Shown: positions 1 to 10,540 of the stretch, one piece after another
How the letters are laid out: the number at the start of each line of letters is the position of its first letter
Position numbering within the stretch: the first letter of the stretch is position 1
NCBI GenBank assembly: GCA_033557465.1
Contig: CM066033.1
Span: 18,105,080 to 18,169,079 of the forward strand
Direction: 5' to 3'
DNA: 64,000 bases
Source of the DNA: Ichthyophis bannanicus
Lineage: Eukaryota; Chordata; Amphibia; Gymnophiona; Ichthyophiidae
Program-made: the position numbers and the translations under genes
Notes under the pieces: model-generated
What the model was told of the DNA's origin: nothing
Databases searched by the model: none
Seen by the model: only the letters and a program-made list of their open reading frames with translations

Positions 1-217
1 AGTGTCAATCAACAAGAAGAACACGAGAGCAGTAGGCAACAAGAACTGTGCAATCAATAGTGTGCAAACAATACAATAGTGCAAACAACAACTGTGCAGC
101 CAATAGTGTGCAATCAATACAATAGTGCAATCAATAGTGCAATCAATATAGTAGTGCAACAAGAACAACACTGGAGCGAGCATCATAGAACAGATGCAGG
201 CGCAAAGAGTCACATGG
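1..217. repeat. Non-coding end of DIRS-A with short degenerate repeats
   Basis: This stretch lies beyond the stop codon of the DIRS-A recombinase frame. It is built from imperfect iterations of a short motif, gtgcaatcaatag and variants such as gtgcaaacaa, at roughly 60-165. It is probably the 3' terminal region of the DIRS-A element, but the element end is not visible and may lie outside the window. No convincing gene is seen: the short plus-strand ORF across it is low-complexity and runs antisense to the recombinase. Confidence 0.5.
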
Positions 218-2227
218 TTAGCGTGCGTCTAGGCCGTCAGCGCCAGCACGGGGCTGTAGGGCGGAGGCCAGGACCGCACTGCCAAAGGCCGAGTCCTCCT
301 TGGAGTGGAGGTCGAGGCAGTAGTGTTTCTGGAACGTGTGTGGAGATGACCACGTGGCAGCTTTACAAATGTCGGTCAGGGGAACGGCCCGCAGGTTCGC
401 CAGGGATGTGGCCATTGCCCGTAGGCGATGAGGACCTATTCTGCTCTGAGGCTGATTCCCATGCTGGACGAGGCAGAAGGTTACGCAGGAGGCTACCCAG
501 TGGGAAAGAGTCCATTTCGTGACCGGTACCCCGGGTCTGAGAGGGTCGTAGGACACAAATAGTTGATCACCTTTGCGGGCAGGTAGAGTCCTTTCCAGGT
601 AAATCCGGAGTGCCCGCAGACAGTCCAGAGTGTGTAGCCGTCTCTCCTCCTCGGAGTGGTGTGGTCCTGGGAGGAAGGAGGGAAGCTCAATCGATTGGTT
701 GACATGGAAGGCTGAAGGCACCTTGGGTACAAATCGGGGGTTCGTACGTAGGGAAGCTCTGTCCTGGTGCAGCTGCGTGTAGGGCGGGTGCGCAACTAGG
801 GCCTGAAGCTCGCTGATTCTCCTTGCAGAAGTGATGGCAACTAGGAATATGGTCTTCCAGGAGACGTATTTCATATCCGCAGAGAGTAGAGGTTCAAATG
901 GGGCAAGGGTGAGGCTGTGCAGAACCATTCCCAAGTCCCAGGGGGGAACCGGAGCTCTCACTGGGGGCCGTAAGTTCGCTAGGCCTTTCATGAATCGAGA
1001 TGTCAGAGGTAATGCAGATATGGAGTCGGCGCCTTCAACAGGGGCGTGTAGAGCCGCAATAGCAGAGAGATGTACTCTGATGGATTGGGTCTTGAGACCA
1101 TGGTCCAAGAGGGAGCCGAGGTACTGCAAGATTTGTGCGACCGGACAGGTAACGGGGTCGAGCTCTCTGGAGGCGCACCAGATGCCGAATCTCTTCCATT
1201 TGAGGCCGTACGATTTGCGTGTTGAAGGTCTCCTGGCTGCGAGGATCACGTCTTGCACTTCTGCGGGTAGTTCAAGAGGGACAAGGTTCACCCGCTCAAC
1301 ATCCAGGCAGCTAGTGACAGGGTCTTGAGATCGGGGTGTCTCGTTAACCCTGAGTTCTGCGTTAGAAGGTCCGGGCGCAGGGGCAGGTGCCATGGGGCAT
1401 CTTGCGCTAGGCGTTTCAGGAGAGCAAACCACATTTGTCGTGGCCAGTGGGGAGCTATCAGGATGGCTTTGGCTTTGTCCCGAATGATGCGTTGCAGAAC
1501 CGCTGGGATGAGGGGGGTCGGGGGGAAGGCGTACACCAGAGACCACTCCCCCCAATATGTGTCGAATGCATCCCCCACCAGCCTCCTGCTCGACGGATGT
1601 CTGGAGCAGAAAAGGGGGCATTTGGAGTTCCCCTCGGTGGCAAAGAGGTCGACTTCTGGTGTTCCCCACCTCTGGAAGAGGTCTGAGGCAACCTTTGGGA
1701 GGAGAGACCATTCGTGGGGTTGCAGTTGTCTGCTGAGCTTGTCCGCTAGGCTGTTCAAGTTCCCGGGAATGTATGATGCGCGAATCCAGCAGTCGTTCTC
1801 CAGGGATATTGACCATATTGCCAGCGCCTCCTTGCAAAGGGGTCTGGAGGCCGTACCCCCTTGTTTGTTGAGGTAGAACATGGCCACTTAGTTGTCTGTT
1901 TGAATCAGGATAGTAGACGCCCGAAGATGTGGCAGGAACACCTTGAGGGCGTATCTGACGGCCCGTAGCTCCAGGAGATTGATGTGGAGCTGCCGCTCGT
2001 TCTGAGACCACGCTGCTTGAGTGTTGAATTCCTGGCAATGGGCGCCCCAGCCGGTGCTTGAGGCATCCGTAGTGAGGGTAGTCTGATGTGGCGGGTGGAG
2101 GGGTTTCCCCGCGGAGAGGTTCGCTGGCCTGGTCCACCAGCGGAGCTGAGCTCTGATAGGGTTGGTCATCGGGATTTTGGATGTCAGCGGTTGGGAATGC
2201 TGATTCCAGTGGGTTCGGAGGTGCCAT
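218..2227 (-). CDS. DIRS-A tyrosine recombinase, long frame overlapping RT/RNase H
   Basis: A 669-codon frame. The last 350 or so residues form the tyrosine recombinase that would integrate a circular DNA intermediate. The first catalytic arginine lies in SARRISELQAL, the HxxR motif is HRLR, and the nucleophile is the tyrosine in TFQKHYCLD near the C-terminus. The N-terminal core-binding part starts around STRKSYGLKWKRF. The first 320 or so residues overlap the RT/RNase H frame in the -1 register and are rich in Pro, Ser and Gly, with no recognisable domain. The true start is unknown. The whole frame is free of stops, in contrast to the broken RT frame, so the recombinase region looks intact by sequence. 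Confidence 0.82.
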   Translation of the reverse strand: MAPPNPLESAFPTADIQNPDDQPYQSSAPLVDQASEPLRGETPPPATSDYPHYGCLKHRLGRPLPGIQHSSSVVSERAAAPHQSPGATGRQIRPQGVPATSSGVYYPDSNRQLSGHVLPQQTRGYGLQTPLQGGAGNMVNIPGERLLDSRIIHSRELEQPSGQAQQTTATPRMVSPPKGCLRPLPEVGNTRSRPLCHRGELQMPPFLLQTSVEQEAGGGCIRHILGGVVSGVRLPPDPPHPSGSATHHSGQSQSHPDSSPLATTNVVCSPETPSARCPMAPAPAPGPSNAELRVNETPRSQDPVTSCLDVERVNLVPLELPAEVQDVILAARRPSTRKSYGLKWKRFGIWCASRELDPVTCPVAQILQYLGSLLDHGLKTQSIRVHLSAIAALHAPVEGADSISALPLTSRFMKGLANLRPPVRAPVPPWDLGMVLHSLTLAPFEPLLSADMKYVSWKTIFLVAITSARRISELQALVAHPPYTQLHQDRASLRTNPRFVPKVPSAFHVNQSIELPSFLPGPHHSEEERRLHTLDCLRALRIYLERTLPARKGDQLFVSYDPLRPGVPVTKWTLSHWVASCVTFCLVQHGNQPQSRIGPHRLRAMATSLANLRAVPLTDICKAATWSSPHTFQKHYCLDLHSKEDSAFGSAVLASALQPRAGADGLDAR

Positions 2228-3393
2228 TGGAGAGGGCGCATACGCAGTCGTGCAACAGAGATGACCGCCGTTGTGGCTGCCATGTGTCCCAGCAGGCGTA
2301 GAATTGACCGGGCCGAGAGGCTTTTTGCTGTTGCTGCTCTGGAGGCAAGCGAGATGATGGCTAGTAGCCTGGGCTGCGGCAGGTAGGCTCTCAGGGACTG
2401 CATATCGATGAGGGCTCCAATGAACTCCAAACGCTGAGACGGGAGGAGTTGTGACTTTTTGCAGTTGATGACGAAGCCCAAGGTGGAGATCAGCGAGGTG
2501 GTGGTGTGCAGGGACGCCAGTAACTCAGGGGCTGAAGGAGCAGATATTAGCCAGTCGTCGAGGTACGGGAACACAGCGATGTTCTGCCTGCGTAGGTGAG
2601 CAGCTGCGACCGCCACACACTTCGTGAAAACCCGAGGTGCTGGTGAAAGGCCAAATGGAAGTACTCGGTACTGGTAGTGTTGCCCCAGCACTTGAAATCG
2701 GAGATATTTTCTGTGTGCAGCGTGAATGCTGACATGAGTGTACGCCTCCTGTAGATCCAAGGTTGCGAGCCAGTCTCCCTTCTGGATCAGGGGGAGGATG
2801 GAGTTGAGGGAGTACATCCTGAACTTCTCTTTCACGATGAACTTGTTCAACTTGCGGAGGTCCAAGATGGGGCGAACCCCTCCCGACTTCTTCGGGATGA
2901 GGAAGTACTTTGAATAAAACCCTGAGTTGACCTGTGACTGAGGAACTAGTTCGATAGCTTTGGAGGACAGGAGGTGAATCAGTTCCAGAGTCATGGCACG
3001 CCGCAGGTGGGGAGGCGTGTCGCTGATGGGCCTGTGGCGTTGGAAGGGAGGCGCAGAGAACCTGATGCGGTATCCCCGGCGAATGATTTGTAGTACCCAG
3101 GAGTCATGGGTGATCTTCTCCCATTGTGGGAGGAAGAAGGACAGGCGCCCCCCCGTCTGGGAGGGGGGCGGTCCACGGCCGTCAAAAGGACTGCCCACCC
3201 TTGGTGGGCTGAGAGTTGGTGGTTTTCTTTTGTTTGCGGTCCCTCTGAAAGTTGCGCTGTTGTGAGGGTCCTTGATAGGCGTTTGACTTGTACCTGGGAC
3301 CCTGCCACTTTTTGTTGGATGAGTACCTTCTGTCGAAGTTGTAGAGGGGTTTCCGCTGGTAGTTTGGCTTTTGTGTATTTCCGTAGTGGTCAA
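1288..3393 (-). pseudogene. DIRS-A reverse transcriptase / RNase H / methyltransferase-like polyprotein, one stop
   Basis: The frame opens inside the gag-like ORF (212-nt overlap). The RT domain contains IPKKSGGVRPILDL, a DLQEAY block and the catalytic YLDDW. RNase H follows with TDASSTGWGAHC and LELRAV. A single in-frame TAA at 1888-1890 falls in the RNase H domain right after QTDN. The frame then resumes with the RNase H C-terminal part and a block with DLFAT, YAFPP and LIAPHW, which matches in position the Dam-like methyltransferase segment known from DIRS elements. Stop at 1288-1290. Inactive as it stands unless the stop is read through. Confidence 0.85.
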
Positions 3394-5198
3394 ATCCTTC
3401 CTCCGCTAGGGTCTGCAGGGTGTTACAGTCCTCTTTCATGGTGTTCACAGTATCGGCCACCTTGTCTCCGAACAGGGACTCTCCTGAGCAGGGGGCATCC
3501 GCGATCTTATCGTGGGAGTCACTCCTTAGGCCGGAGGCTCGCAGCCAAGCCCATCTCCTGGCGGAGATAGCAGTGCCCGCCGTGCGAGTGGCCGTATCGA
3601 AGGCATCGAATGCTGCGCTGGCAAGGTGCTTGTTACATTCGATTAGGTCATTCAAGGCAGCTGAAAAGGGAGTGAGAGACTCCTTCGGGAGGGTGGAAGC
3701 TGCATTCTTGATGTTGGAGACACAAGAGTCTTGAAAGAGGATTTGCTGGAACTGATGTGCCGCGATACGTGCCCCGAGCATGGCTCCTTGAAATACCTTC
3801 TTGCCATTGTCGTCGAGCAACTTGTTGTCCCGGCCGGGAGGGTGGTTGGTGTGAATCCGTGAGGATTTTGCCTTTTTGAGGGCGGAAGAGACCACTATGG
3901 AGTGGTGAGGTAGCTGTGCCTTTTCGAAACCCGTTGTGGGTTGAAGGAGGTATTTGGAGTCCAGCCTCCTTGATGTGGCGCGCCCTGAAGCAGGTGTCTG
4001 CCAAAGTCTGGAGAGGCTCTCCTTCAGCTTGCGGTGTAGAGGTAGGGCCAGAGGGGTTTTAGGTATTGCAAGGTACTTGAGTACCTCTGGCTCAGCTTCC
4101 TCTGTAGTGCTGCTTTGGTTGAGACCCAGGGAGGAAGATAGTTTGCTGATAAATTTTGGGTACGTGAGATCCTCCGGAGGGGGTGGAGGTCCATCCTTCT
4201 CCGAGGATGGTCTTGTCTCCGAGGCAGAGTGGTTCATGCTGGCAGATCCCACAACCCCTGCCTCCGGCTCTTGTTCCTCCGCGGAACTGTCCGGGGGGGG
4301 TAAGGCTGCGGGGAGATCAGGCAGCTGGTTATTCACCGCAGGCGTAGGAAGGAGGGGGGGGGGCTGCTGGGTGTGAAGAAGATGATACAGCCAAAGGATG
4401 GGGGGCTGTCTGCTGCACGAGTTGGGTCAGCAGGTTCAGGATAGCAGCATTGGAGGAAGAGGAAGAGGAGCTTCGGTGGGAGCGGGACCGGTGTCTAGAG
4501 GAGCGTCTCCTAGAGGTTTTGTGCCTCCTTCTAGGCTGGGAGCAGTTGCTGGAGTCAGAGGAGGTACCTGAGCGGTTTCTGCCGCGTTTGTGCCCTTTGC
4601 GGATCGAGGACGTGCATTGGAGGAGCGGGTATTGTCCTGCCCTCTCCGGTAGTCATGGGAGCGCTGCGGTTCCCCCCCCCCCCGCGATTCCGGGGTTGCT
4701 CCGATCATTTGCTGTGAGGAGAAACGCCGGCTCTTGAAGAGTCTCCGGTTGCAGCGTCGCGCAGGGATGACATGCTGGGTCCACAGTCGCGCTGGAGTGA
4801 CGTCGGTGAATCGTCGGGTCCAGAGACGCGCAGGAATGATGTTGCAGAGGCGTCACACAGGGGGAGGTGCCAGACACGACGGCGGGAACTTCAGAGAAGA
4901 CGGAGGGAGGGCACTCACCCAGGGCGCCATGATTGAGTCCATCCACCGCATGGCCGGGGGCCGTCGGGAATCCTCCGAACTGCAGGATGCAGCTGTGGCC
5001 GGACACAGGCAGCGCTGCGGGTCCTGACGTGGGGCCGGGGATGGAGGCCCGAAGGGGCACATCCTGGGCCTTGGAGATTGCAGCCGGAGTATGTTGCATG
5101 CCCGAAGGTTCGCTGAGCTGGCAGAGGGCACATAAATCATTGTCCGAGGAGCGCAGTTTGTTACCGCAGGGGCACCTCCTGGATCCCGGTTTGGGCAA
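3182..5198 (-). pseudogene. DIRS-A gag-like ORF1, frameshifted
   Basis: The reading starts at 5198 with a cysteine cluster (CPCGNK, then CALC) resembling the N-terminal CxxC pairs of the family B gag. It passes to a second frame (4708-4436, Pro/Thr/Ala-rich) and then a third (4336-3182, 384 codons). The third includes the lysine- and glutamine-rich C-terminal part and ends in NSQPTKGGQSF. The two frame changes lie near homopolymers: a 12-C run at 4672-4683 and a 10-G run at 4354-4363. The product would be the nucleic-acid-binding capsid-like protein of the element. The frameshifts may be real decay or homopolymer length errors. Confidence 0.65.
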
Positions 5199-5390
5199 CG
5201 CTCGTGAGTATCTGATGATAGTAGATAGTTGATAATTGCAGAGAAGAGGCAGATCCGACTTGCTGGCAAGGCGGAAGAACAGGAACTGGCCAGGCTAGGG
5301 GGCGGAAACGGGAGGTGGGCTAGCAGAGAAACTTGAGAAGCACTTCCGAACCTGGTACCGCCCGGAGGACGTCACCATGTGTGGCTGACG

Positions 5391-5974
5391 AAATCCTGCG
5401 GTCCATGGAGAACAGAGAGATACTGGAGGACAAGATGGGAGGAATTCTCTACCTAGCAAATGGAGACCAATTAAGAGAACAATTCACTTAGCAAATGTAG
5501 ACAAGATAAGGAGAATTCTTCACCTAGCAAATGGAGACCAATTAAGGAGAACAATTCACTTAGCAAATGTAGACAAGATAAGGAGAATTCTTCACCTAGC
5601 AAATGTAGACCAATTAAGGAAAACAATTCACCTAGCAAATGTAGACAAGATAAGGAGAAATCTCTTACATGGAGCGGATGCGTTGCCTGGAAAATCTCCC
5701 GATTGAGAAGTCTCTCTTGTCTGGCTGAATCAGGGATCCATTTAGTCGAAGTGTGACATGAGATGAAGTTCAGAACTCGGTGATGTATTATTCTCCTGTA
5801 ATTACTTGCTTTCTAGTTATCTTTTCTAACTAATCATAGGTAAATAAGTGAATGACTTGCCTTTCTAAATAAGTATAACTAAATAAGTTAAATAAGTGAA
5901 TTTCAAGTTATCCTTGTTTGTTTATAAATAAACTCCTTGTGTTTATTACAAGGGGTGCTAGCCTTTCTTGAAGC
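5391..5974. repeat. Tandem repeat of about 72 bp followed by AT-rich DNA
   Basis: From about 5443 to 5662 a unit of about 72 bp is repeated three times. Each unit holds acctagcaaatg(g/t)agacca followed by cttagcaaatgtagacaag, so it is itself an imperfect duplication. Copies start near 5443, 5514 and 5585. The next 300 bp are AT-rich with taaataagt repeats and contain no gene. The block separates DIRS-A from the truncated end of DIRS-B copy (a) and could belong to either or to the original host DNA. Confidence 0.7.
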
Positions 5975-5977
5975 AAA

Positions 5978-6480
5978 TCACGCGGCCACCACGACCATCA
6001 CCTTGGTAAAGGTCCGAGAGGCTGACGCCAGGCCGACTGGTAAGGCTTGAAACTGAAAATGCACCCTTGGCACTGCAAACCACAGAAACTGCTGATGTGA
6101 CTCGCGTACGGGAATATGCAAATACGCCTCTGTGAGATCTAGAGATGTCAGAAACTCCCCTTGCCGCACGGCCACAATCACGGATTTCAGAGTTTCCATG
6201 CGAAAATGAGGAACCCTAAGACAATGATTGAGCCGTTTTAGGTCGCGGATCAGCTGAAAGGAACCCTCCTTCTTGGGTACTACAAAATAAATGGAGTATC
6301 AACTGCAACCATACTGGTCTAAGGGTACCGGTACAACCGCCCCCAACATAGCAGCCATGCAAGCGTGTCCTCCACTGCCGCGACCTTTGCCGGGGATCTG
6401 CAAGGAGACTGCATGAACGCAGGAAGAACTGGTCTTGGAAACTCGAGGGCATATCCTTCTCGGACCACCTCCAGAACCCA
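5978..6480 (-). pseudogene. DIRS-B (a) reverse transcriptase fragment
   Basis: It encodes the N-terminal half of RT in two frames: a segment ending in CLRVPHF-like sequence and METLKSVIVAVRQGEFLTSL with the DLTEAYLHIP block. Closely similar residues occur in copy (b) at 13860-13960. It stops within FTKVMVVVAA, just before the catalytic YLDD box, where unrelated AT-rich DNA begins. It cannot encode an active polymerase. Confidence 0.82.
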
Positions 6481-6568
6481 TTGACTGGATGTGACCCGTG
6501 CCCAGGCAGAGAAAAACTGCCTTAGCTTGCTCCCCACAGGCAGAATTCCCTCCCGGGCCCCCATTGTT

Positions 6569-8063
6569 TCATTGTGGCTTCCTAGGACTCGAGGCGGAGG
6601 AAGAGGCCCCAAAACCCCTTCCTGCTCCCCGAAACCCTGCCGAATGGCCCCTCTGAAAAGGCACAGACCTAGCCACACAAAACCTTTGAAACTCCCGCGG
6701 CTGACTACACGCAGGAGCAGGAGTATACCTATCCTCAGGGAGCCTGCCTCCTTTAGTCTCGCCAAGCTCCTTCACTAATTTATCCAGATCCTCTCCAAAA
6801 AGCAACTTTCCCTTAAAGGGAAGCTTGCTGAGGCATGATTTAGAAGAAGCATCTGCCACCCAATTGCGCAGCCAAAGGTAACGACGAGCTGCTACCACCG
6901 AAGCCATATTCTTCACTAAGTTTCTAATGAGATTGTACTGACTATCCGCTAGGTAAGCCGCTCCAGACTCAATCCTGGCCGCTTCCCCCTGCACATTTCT
7001 GGAAAGGTTGCCAGCCACTTGAAGTTGCTGCGACCACCGTAGCCAAGCCCTGGCTACCCAGGCCCCACACACTGATGCCTGGAGAGCCAGGGCACTGACA
7101 TCAAAGGCCTGTTTTAGCAATGTATCCAGCTTCTTATCCTGGGTATCCTTAAGTGCCGCACTTCCCTCAACTGGAATAGTCATCTCTTTTTGTCACCGCA
7201 GACACCGCTGCATCCACTTTAGCAGCAGCTCTTTCTCCAACTTTGGCAAGGGGTACAAGCGTGCCATAGACCACACGCCCCTTAAGCCGAACTCCGGCTG
7301 ATTCCCTTCCTCCTGAATCATCTGCCGAACCACCCGGTGCACTGGAAAAACCTGAGATTTCCTGACCGTTTGACTCAGCGGGTCTTCCAACACGTCCTCG
7401 TCTGCTGGAACGCCCACTGCGATATGGAGCACTTTCAGGGACTTGCAGATCAACGCCGGGCGTTCCTCCCGACGGAAAACTCGAACAATCCAGGCCTGTT
7501 CTCTTCTGGAATCTCTCCTTCTTCGAGTTCCTCCTCATTGTCCCCAAATTCTCTGTTGGAGACCTTGCCCTCCAGAGTCTCAGACTGAGGGGATCGGTGA
7601 ATATTCTCACTCGCAGGTTTAGCTTGCTTAGGCGGAACGACCGCCTCCTCATGCTCTTTGACTCCCTCCTGCCTTGCCAGCACACGTCCCTGCGCGGTTG
7701 ACAGCCCACTCGCTCCCTGCTGGTGCAAACAAAACGCCTTATGCAGCATTAAGACAAATTCAGGGGAAAACATCCTCCCCAGTCTCCTCCTTCCAGTATT
7801 CCCGAGGAAGTAGAGGATGTGGGTTGTGACTGCGGAGGGGCTGACAGCTCTAAAGCTAAAAGCAGAGGAGAGGACGGTGTATGCCCTTCTTTCAGAGGAT
7901 CCCCTGACCCCTGGCAGTTGGAAGCCAGCAAATCCTGGGACATACCCATCTGCATTTCCTGCTCAACTGAAGCGGCCTCTGCTGCGCAGCTTCTACAGAC
8001 ACCAGTTTCAGGCACCGTTCCCCGCCGGGTACCGTAGACCAAACACTGTGCTCTACCCGGCAT
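6569..8063 (-). pseudogene. DIRS-B (a) gag-like protein, frameshifted
   Basis: The start at 8063 (MPGRAQCLVYGTR, CRSC) gives the N-terminal Cys pairs shared with copy (b) at 12021. The reading then moves through at least three frames (8063-7749, 7773-7450, 7453-7193, 7183-6569). Conserved later blocks include FPVHRVV, MTIPVEGSAALKD, the LWLRNW segment and FKGKLLFGEDLDKLVKELGE, ending in a Gly/Arg/Phe-rich tail and RKPQ. The domain order is the same as in copies (b), (c) and (e). It is not expected to be functional. Confidence 0.8.
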
Positions 8064-8189
8064 GGTAATCTATAACAAGACCCCTAACCTTCCAAGTACA
8101 GTTATCTATCTATACAGCTCTAGCTAGATACCTAAAATCTATACATATGTATATATTGTGGTACTGCAGAGCCTATTCATACAGAAAAA

Positions 8190-9580
8190 AAGGTTTTAAA
8201 CCCAGAAAAAAAATTTCATCATCAGTTGCAACGCTATGAGGAGCCAGATAGGGGGAGCAGGAGAGACCTTCCAAGGCCTAGAGAACTGCAACCCAGAGCT
8301 GATGATGTCATGCAGGCCAACAGCCAATCCAGGAAAAGGGGAGTTCCTCTTAGGAAAGGCTGGAAAGTTGAAAAGGAAGAAGTAGGACAAGTAAGAGGAG
8401 AGCACCTGGAGGAGCACCTGAAGGAGCACTTGGAGAGCACCTGAAAGAGCACCTGGGAGAGCACCAGAGAGCGCACCAGGAAGAGCACCAGCGGTGGTAC
8501 CAGCAGCAGCAACAGAAAGCAGAGGCTGAGGTAGAAGCCGAAAGAGAAAAGGAGTCTTGGCAAAGATACCAGAGAGGAAGGAGTTCCTGGCAGGAAGACA
8601 CAGTGAGTCCAGTGCAACAGAATTCCAGGAGTTCTTGACTGAGACATACTGGAAAGGAAGGCACAAGGAGAGAAACAAAGCCCAGAGTTTTATATGAGGA
8701 ACCGGCAGCAGCAAATGAAGGACACTGTGGAAGTTACCAGAGAAATGATGAAGTCATTGCTGTAAGAGGTAACACTCTTCATTCAAGGAGCCAAAGGTGT
8801 GGGTGTGAAAGAGTGGTGACTCTACATAAAGGCCAGCTGAACAGTGGGAAGCCTACGGCTCGAGTAAGGCTGAACTGCAGCGGGACTAGGCCTCAAGACT
8901 CAACTAACTGGGATAGTCTCCAGAAACAAGGTAAAGCACCTTTTCATTTTAATAAGCATTATAACTTGCTGAGACAGGGAGCACAAGGTACAGAAGTGCG
9001 TCTTCCTTATCAAGCTGTCTGTAAGGCAGGACACAAGCCTTTAGCAAAAGAAAGACTGTGTAACATAAGGCACCAAGACAAAGGAAGTTACTTCCCTAGC
9101 AAGCCTTCACATGGGCAAGGCCCGAACCTAGACCCAGAACACTGGAAGCTAGTGCAAGCGCTGTATGAGCAGCCTCAACGCATTCCACAAGAATATACTG
9201 ATACAGACTCACAGTTATCAGACCCCCAGCCTATGCAGGTGGAATTCAATGAGGACCCTCCTGAGACAGCCATGGATTGTAGCCACTGTCAGGCAGGAAG
9301 CCTAAAGTCTTTGCATGAAATGTAAAGCAGTGCTCAGTAGCAAAGCCTGTGTAGTTTGTTTGTACAAGGTCCTGTGAAGTAACAGTAGACAAAGCAATTT
9401 CTGAATATGTTTTCTTTTTGCCTGAAGCAAGGTTTCCTTTTTGTTGATGTAGTCTCCACTATTTGAACCATTGTGCATAAAGGGAAATAAAAAAGCCTTA
9501 CTTCCCTACATTCGGACTTTTGTGTTCACTTGAAGTTTGGTACCCGGTAGGTCCTGGGAACAATACCCAGACCCCTCACA
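8190..9580. mobile_element. Unclassified insertion of about 1.4 kb with an LTR-like 3' part
   Basis: This segment separates the DIRS-B (a) gag from its 5' leader and terminus. It contains a 12-bp minisatellite (8399-8494), a 170-codon plus-strand ORF (8813-9325) without a recognised domain, an AATAAA signal near 9486 and a segment from about 8798 starting TGTGGG and ending CCTCACA near 9578. The last features resemble an LTR of about 780 bp. The flanks AAAGG and TAAGG differ at one position, so a TSD is not proven. No RT or integrase is present. It could be a solo LTR, a non-autonomous retroelement or two pieces. Confidence 0.35.
8399..8494. repeat. 12-bp minisatellite, about 8 units
   Basis: About eight imperfect units of gagagcacctgg run head to tail and degrade to gagcaccag at the right. 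The period of 12 keeps one frame open, giving a Glu/His/Leu-rich repeat (EHLEEHLKEHLE) on the plus strand, but there is no sign that it is translated. Confidence 0.7.
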
Positions 9581-9665
9581 TAAGGACCAAATTCAAAGAT
9601 AGAAAAAAAACTCATGTCCACCTGACCTGCCTTTACCAACCTTGGCCTCTAGGGCGGCGGTGCGA

Positions 9666-9720
9666 CAATATATATATATATATATAGAGAGAGATAGAGA
9701 GAGATAGATATACACACGCC
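9666..9720. repeat. Microsatellite (TA)n-(GA)n-(GATA)n-(CA)n
   Basis: A compound simple repeat of ta dinucleotides followed by gagagata units and a short cacaca end, then a T-rich run. It lies in the leader of DIRS-B copy (a). Confidence 0.9.
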
Positions 9721-10409
9721 CTTTTTTTAATTTTTTTCAAGAAACCAAATCACTGGGGCCCAGGAACAGCTTCCCCAAGCCAACTGCTTCCACTGAACTG
9801 CCCCCGAGAAGGCGCGCAAAAATTAAAGCGTACCTGCTCTCCAGCTGTTGTCTTTTCACTCCTGGGCAGTAGTAGGCCACATCTAGCAATGTGGTCGGCA
9901 GCCGTGTGGCAGCCAACACACCATGCGGCTCGCCGCCACACACCTTGCCTGCCCGAACTCTCTTTTCGCTCCGGAGCTCCTTCTTTCTGTCAGCGATTTC
10001 CCGCCGCCGCACTCAGTCACCTTCAGGGCTTTGGCGTGAGGTGGACAGAAAGGCAGGTTCCTTCTCCGAGCCGGCCAGTACTTCATCCGGTAGAGCGCAG
10101 GGCAGAGAAGACGCCTCTGCTTTCTCCCTCTTCCCGGCTCTCTAGCAACCGATGTGGGGTGCCGAACACCGCCTCCTGTCCCCTGGCACCCGAGGGGGGG
10201 GGGAGGGAATCTCGCTCCTCGAGGGAGAAAGAAAAAACTTAAAACAAAGCAAATTAAAGTAAAATACTTTACAGGAAGAAAGAAAGAAAAACCAACAACA
10301 GAACTAAGGATCCCAAACCTAAACCCCTCTAGTTCCTAAGTGTCTCTCTAGTAAGCCCTGTTCCCTGGCCTACTGACTCCCTCCAGCTGCTTGGAGACTG
10401 AACTTACTG

Positions 10410-10540
10410 GAGCTGGTGGGTGGTGCCAATGGTATTTATATCAGAGGGTCATCAAATTGATGATGGGCTCAGTCTCCAAGCTGCTGGAAGGGGAGCACAA
10501 CTCAGGGGAAAAGGACTGGAGTGGAGGGACGCTAAGGAAC
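10410..10540 (-). repeat. Terminal repeat of DIRS-B copy (a)
   Basis: It contains ggtgccaatggtatttata, ctccaagctgctg and gactggagtggagggacgct. The same string in reverse complement is found at 57480-57620, the outer end of copy (d/e). The last bases also match the internal complementary region at 57970-58075. This identifies it as the 5' end of the minus-strand element (a). Confidence 0.75.

Larger units (their letters stand above)
218..5390 (-). mobile_element. DIRS-type retrotransposon, family A
   Basis: Three minus-strand coding blocks stand in the order typical of DIRS elements: a gag-like protein with an N-terminal cysteine motif, reverse transcriptase with RNase H and a methyltransferase-like region, and a tyrosine recombinase. 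DIRS elements integrate through the recombinase rather than a DDE integrase, so no TSD is expected. The protein sequence is clearly different from the family B and C copies elsewhere in the window. The terminal repeats were not identified, so both outer limits are approximate. Confidence 0.85.
5975..10540 (-). mobile_element. DIRS family B, copy (a), truncated in RT
   Basis: This minus-strand copy carries a recognisable gag, the first half of RT and a 5' terminal region. Its RT ends abruptly at about 5975, before the YLDD motif, and everything downstream (RNase H, recombinase, right terminus) is missing. The 5' terminus near 10410-10540 matches, in inverted orientation, the terminus of the copy at 57452-57640. 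The distance from gag start to terminus is about 2.4 kb against about 1 kb in copy (b), which fits an insertion at roughly 8190-9580. Confidence 0.8.

Noticed and set aside
79..522. 147-codon plus-strand ORF at the window start
   Set aside because: Low-complexity repeat sequence followed by antisense of the recombinase; no motif supports it.
831..1876. Several plus-strand ORFs opposite DIRS-A
   Set aside because: They are antisense to the RNase H and recombinase reading and have no domain of their own.
5443..5662. CRISPR-like repeat array
   Set aside because: Units are contiguous tandem copies without variable spacers, and the genome is eukaryotic.
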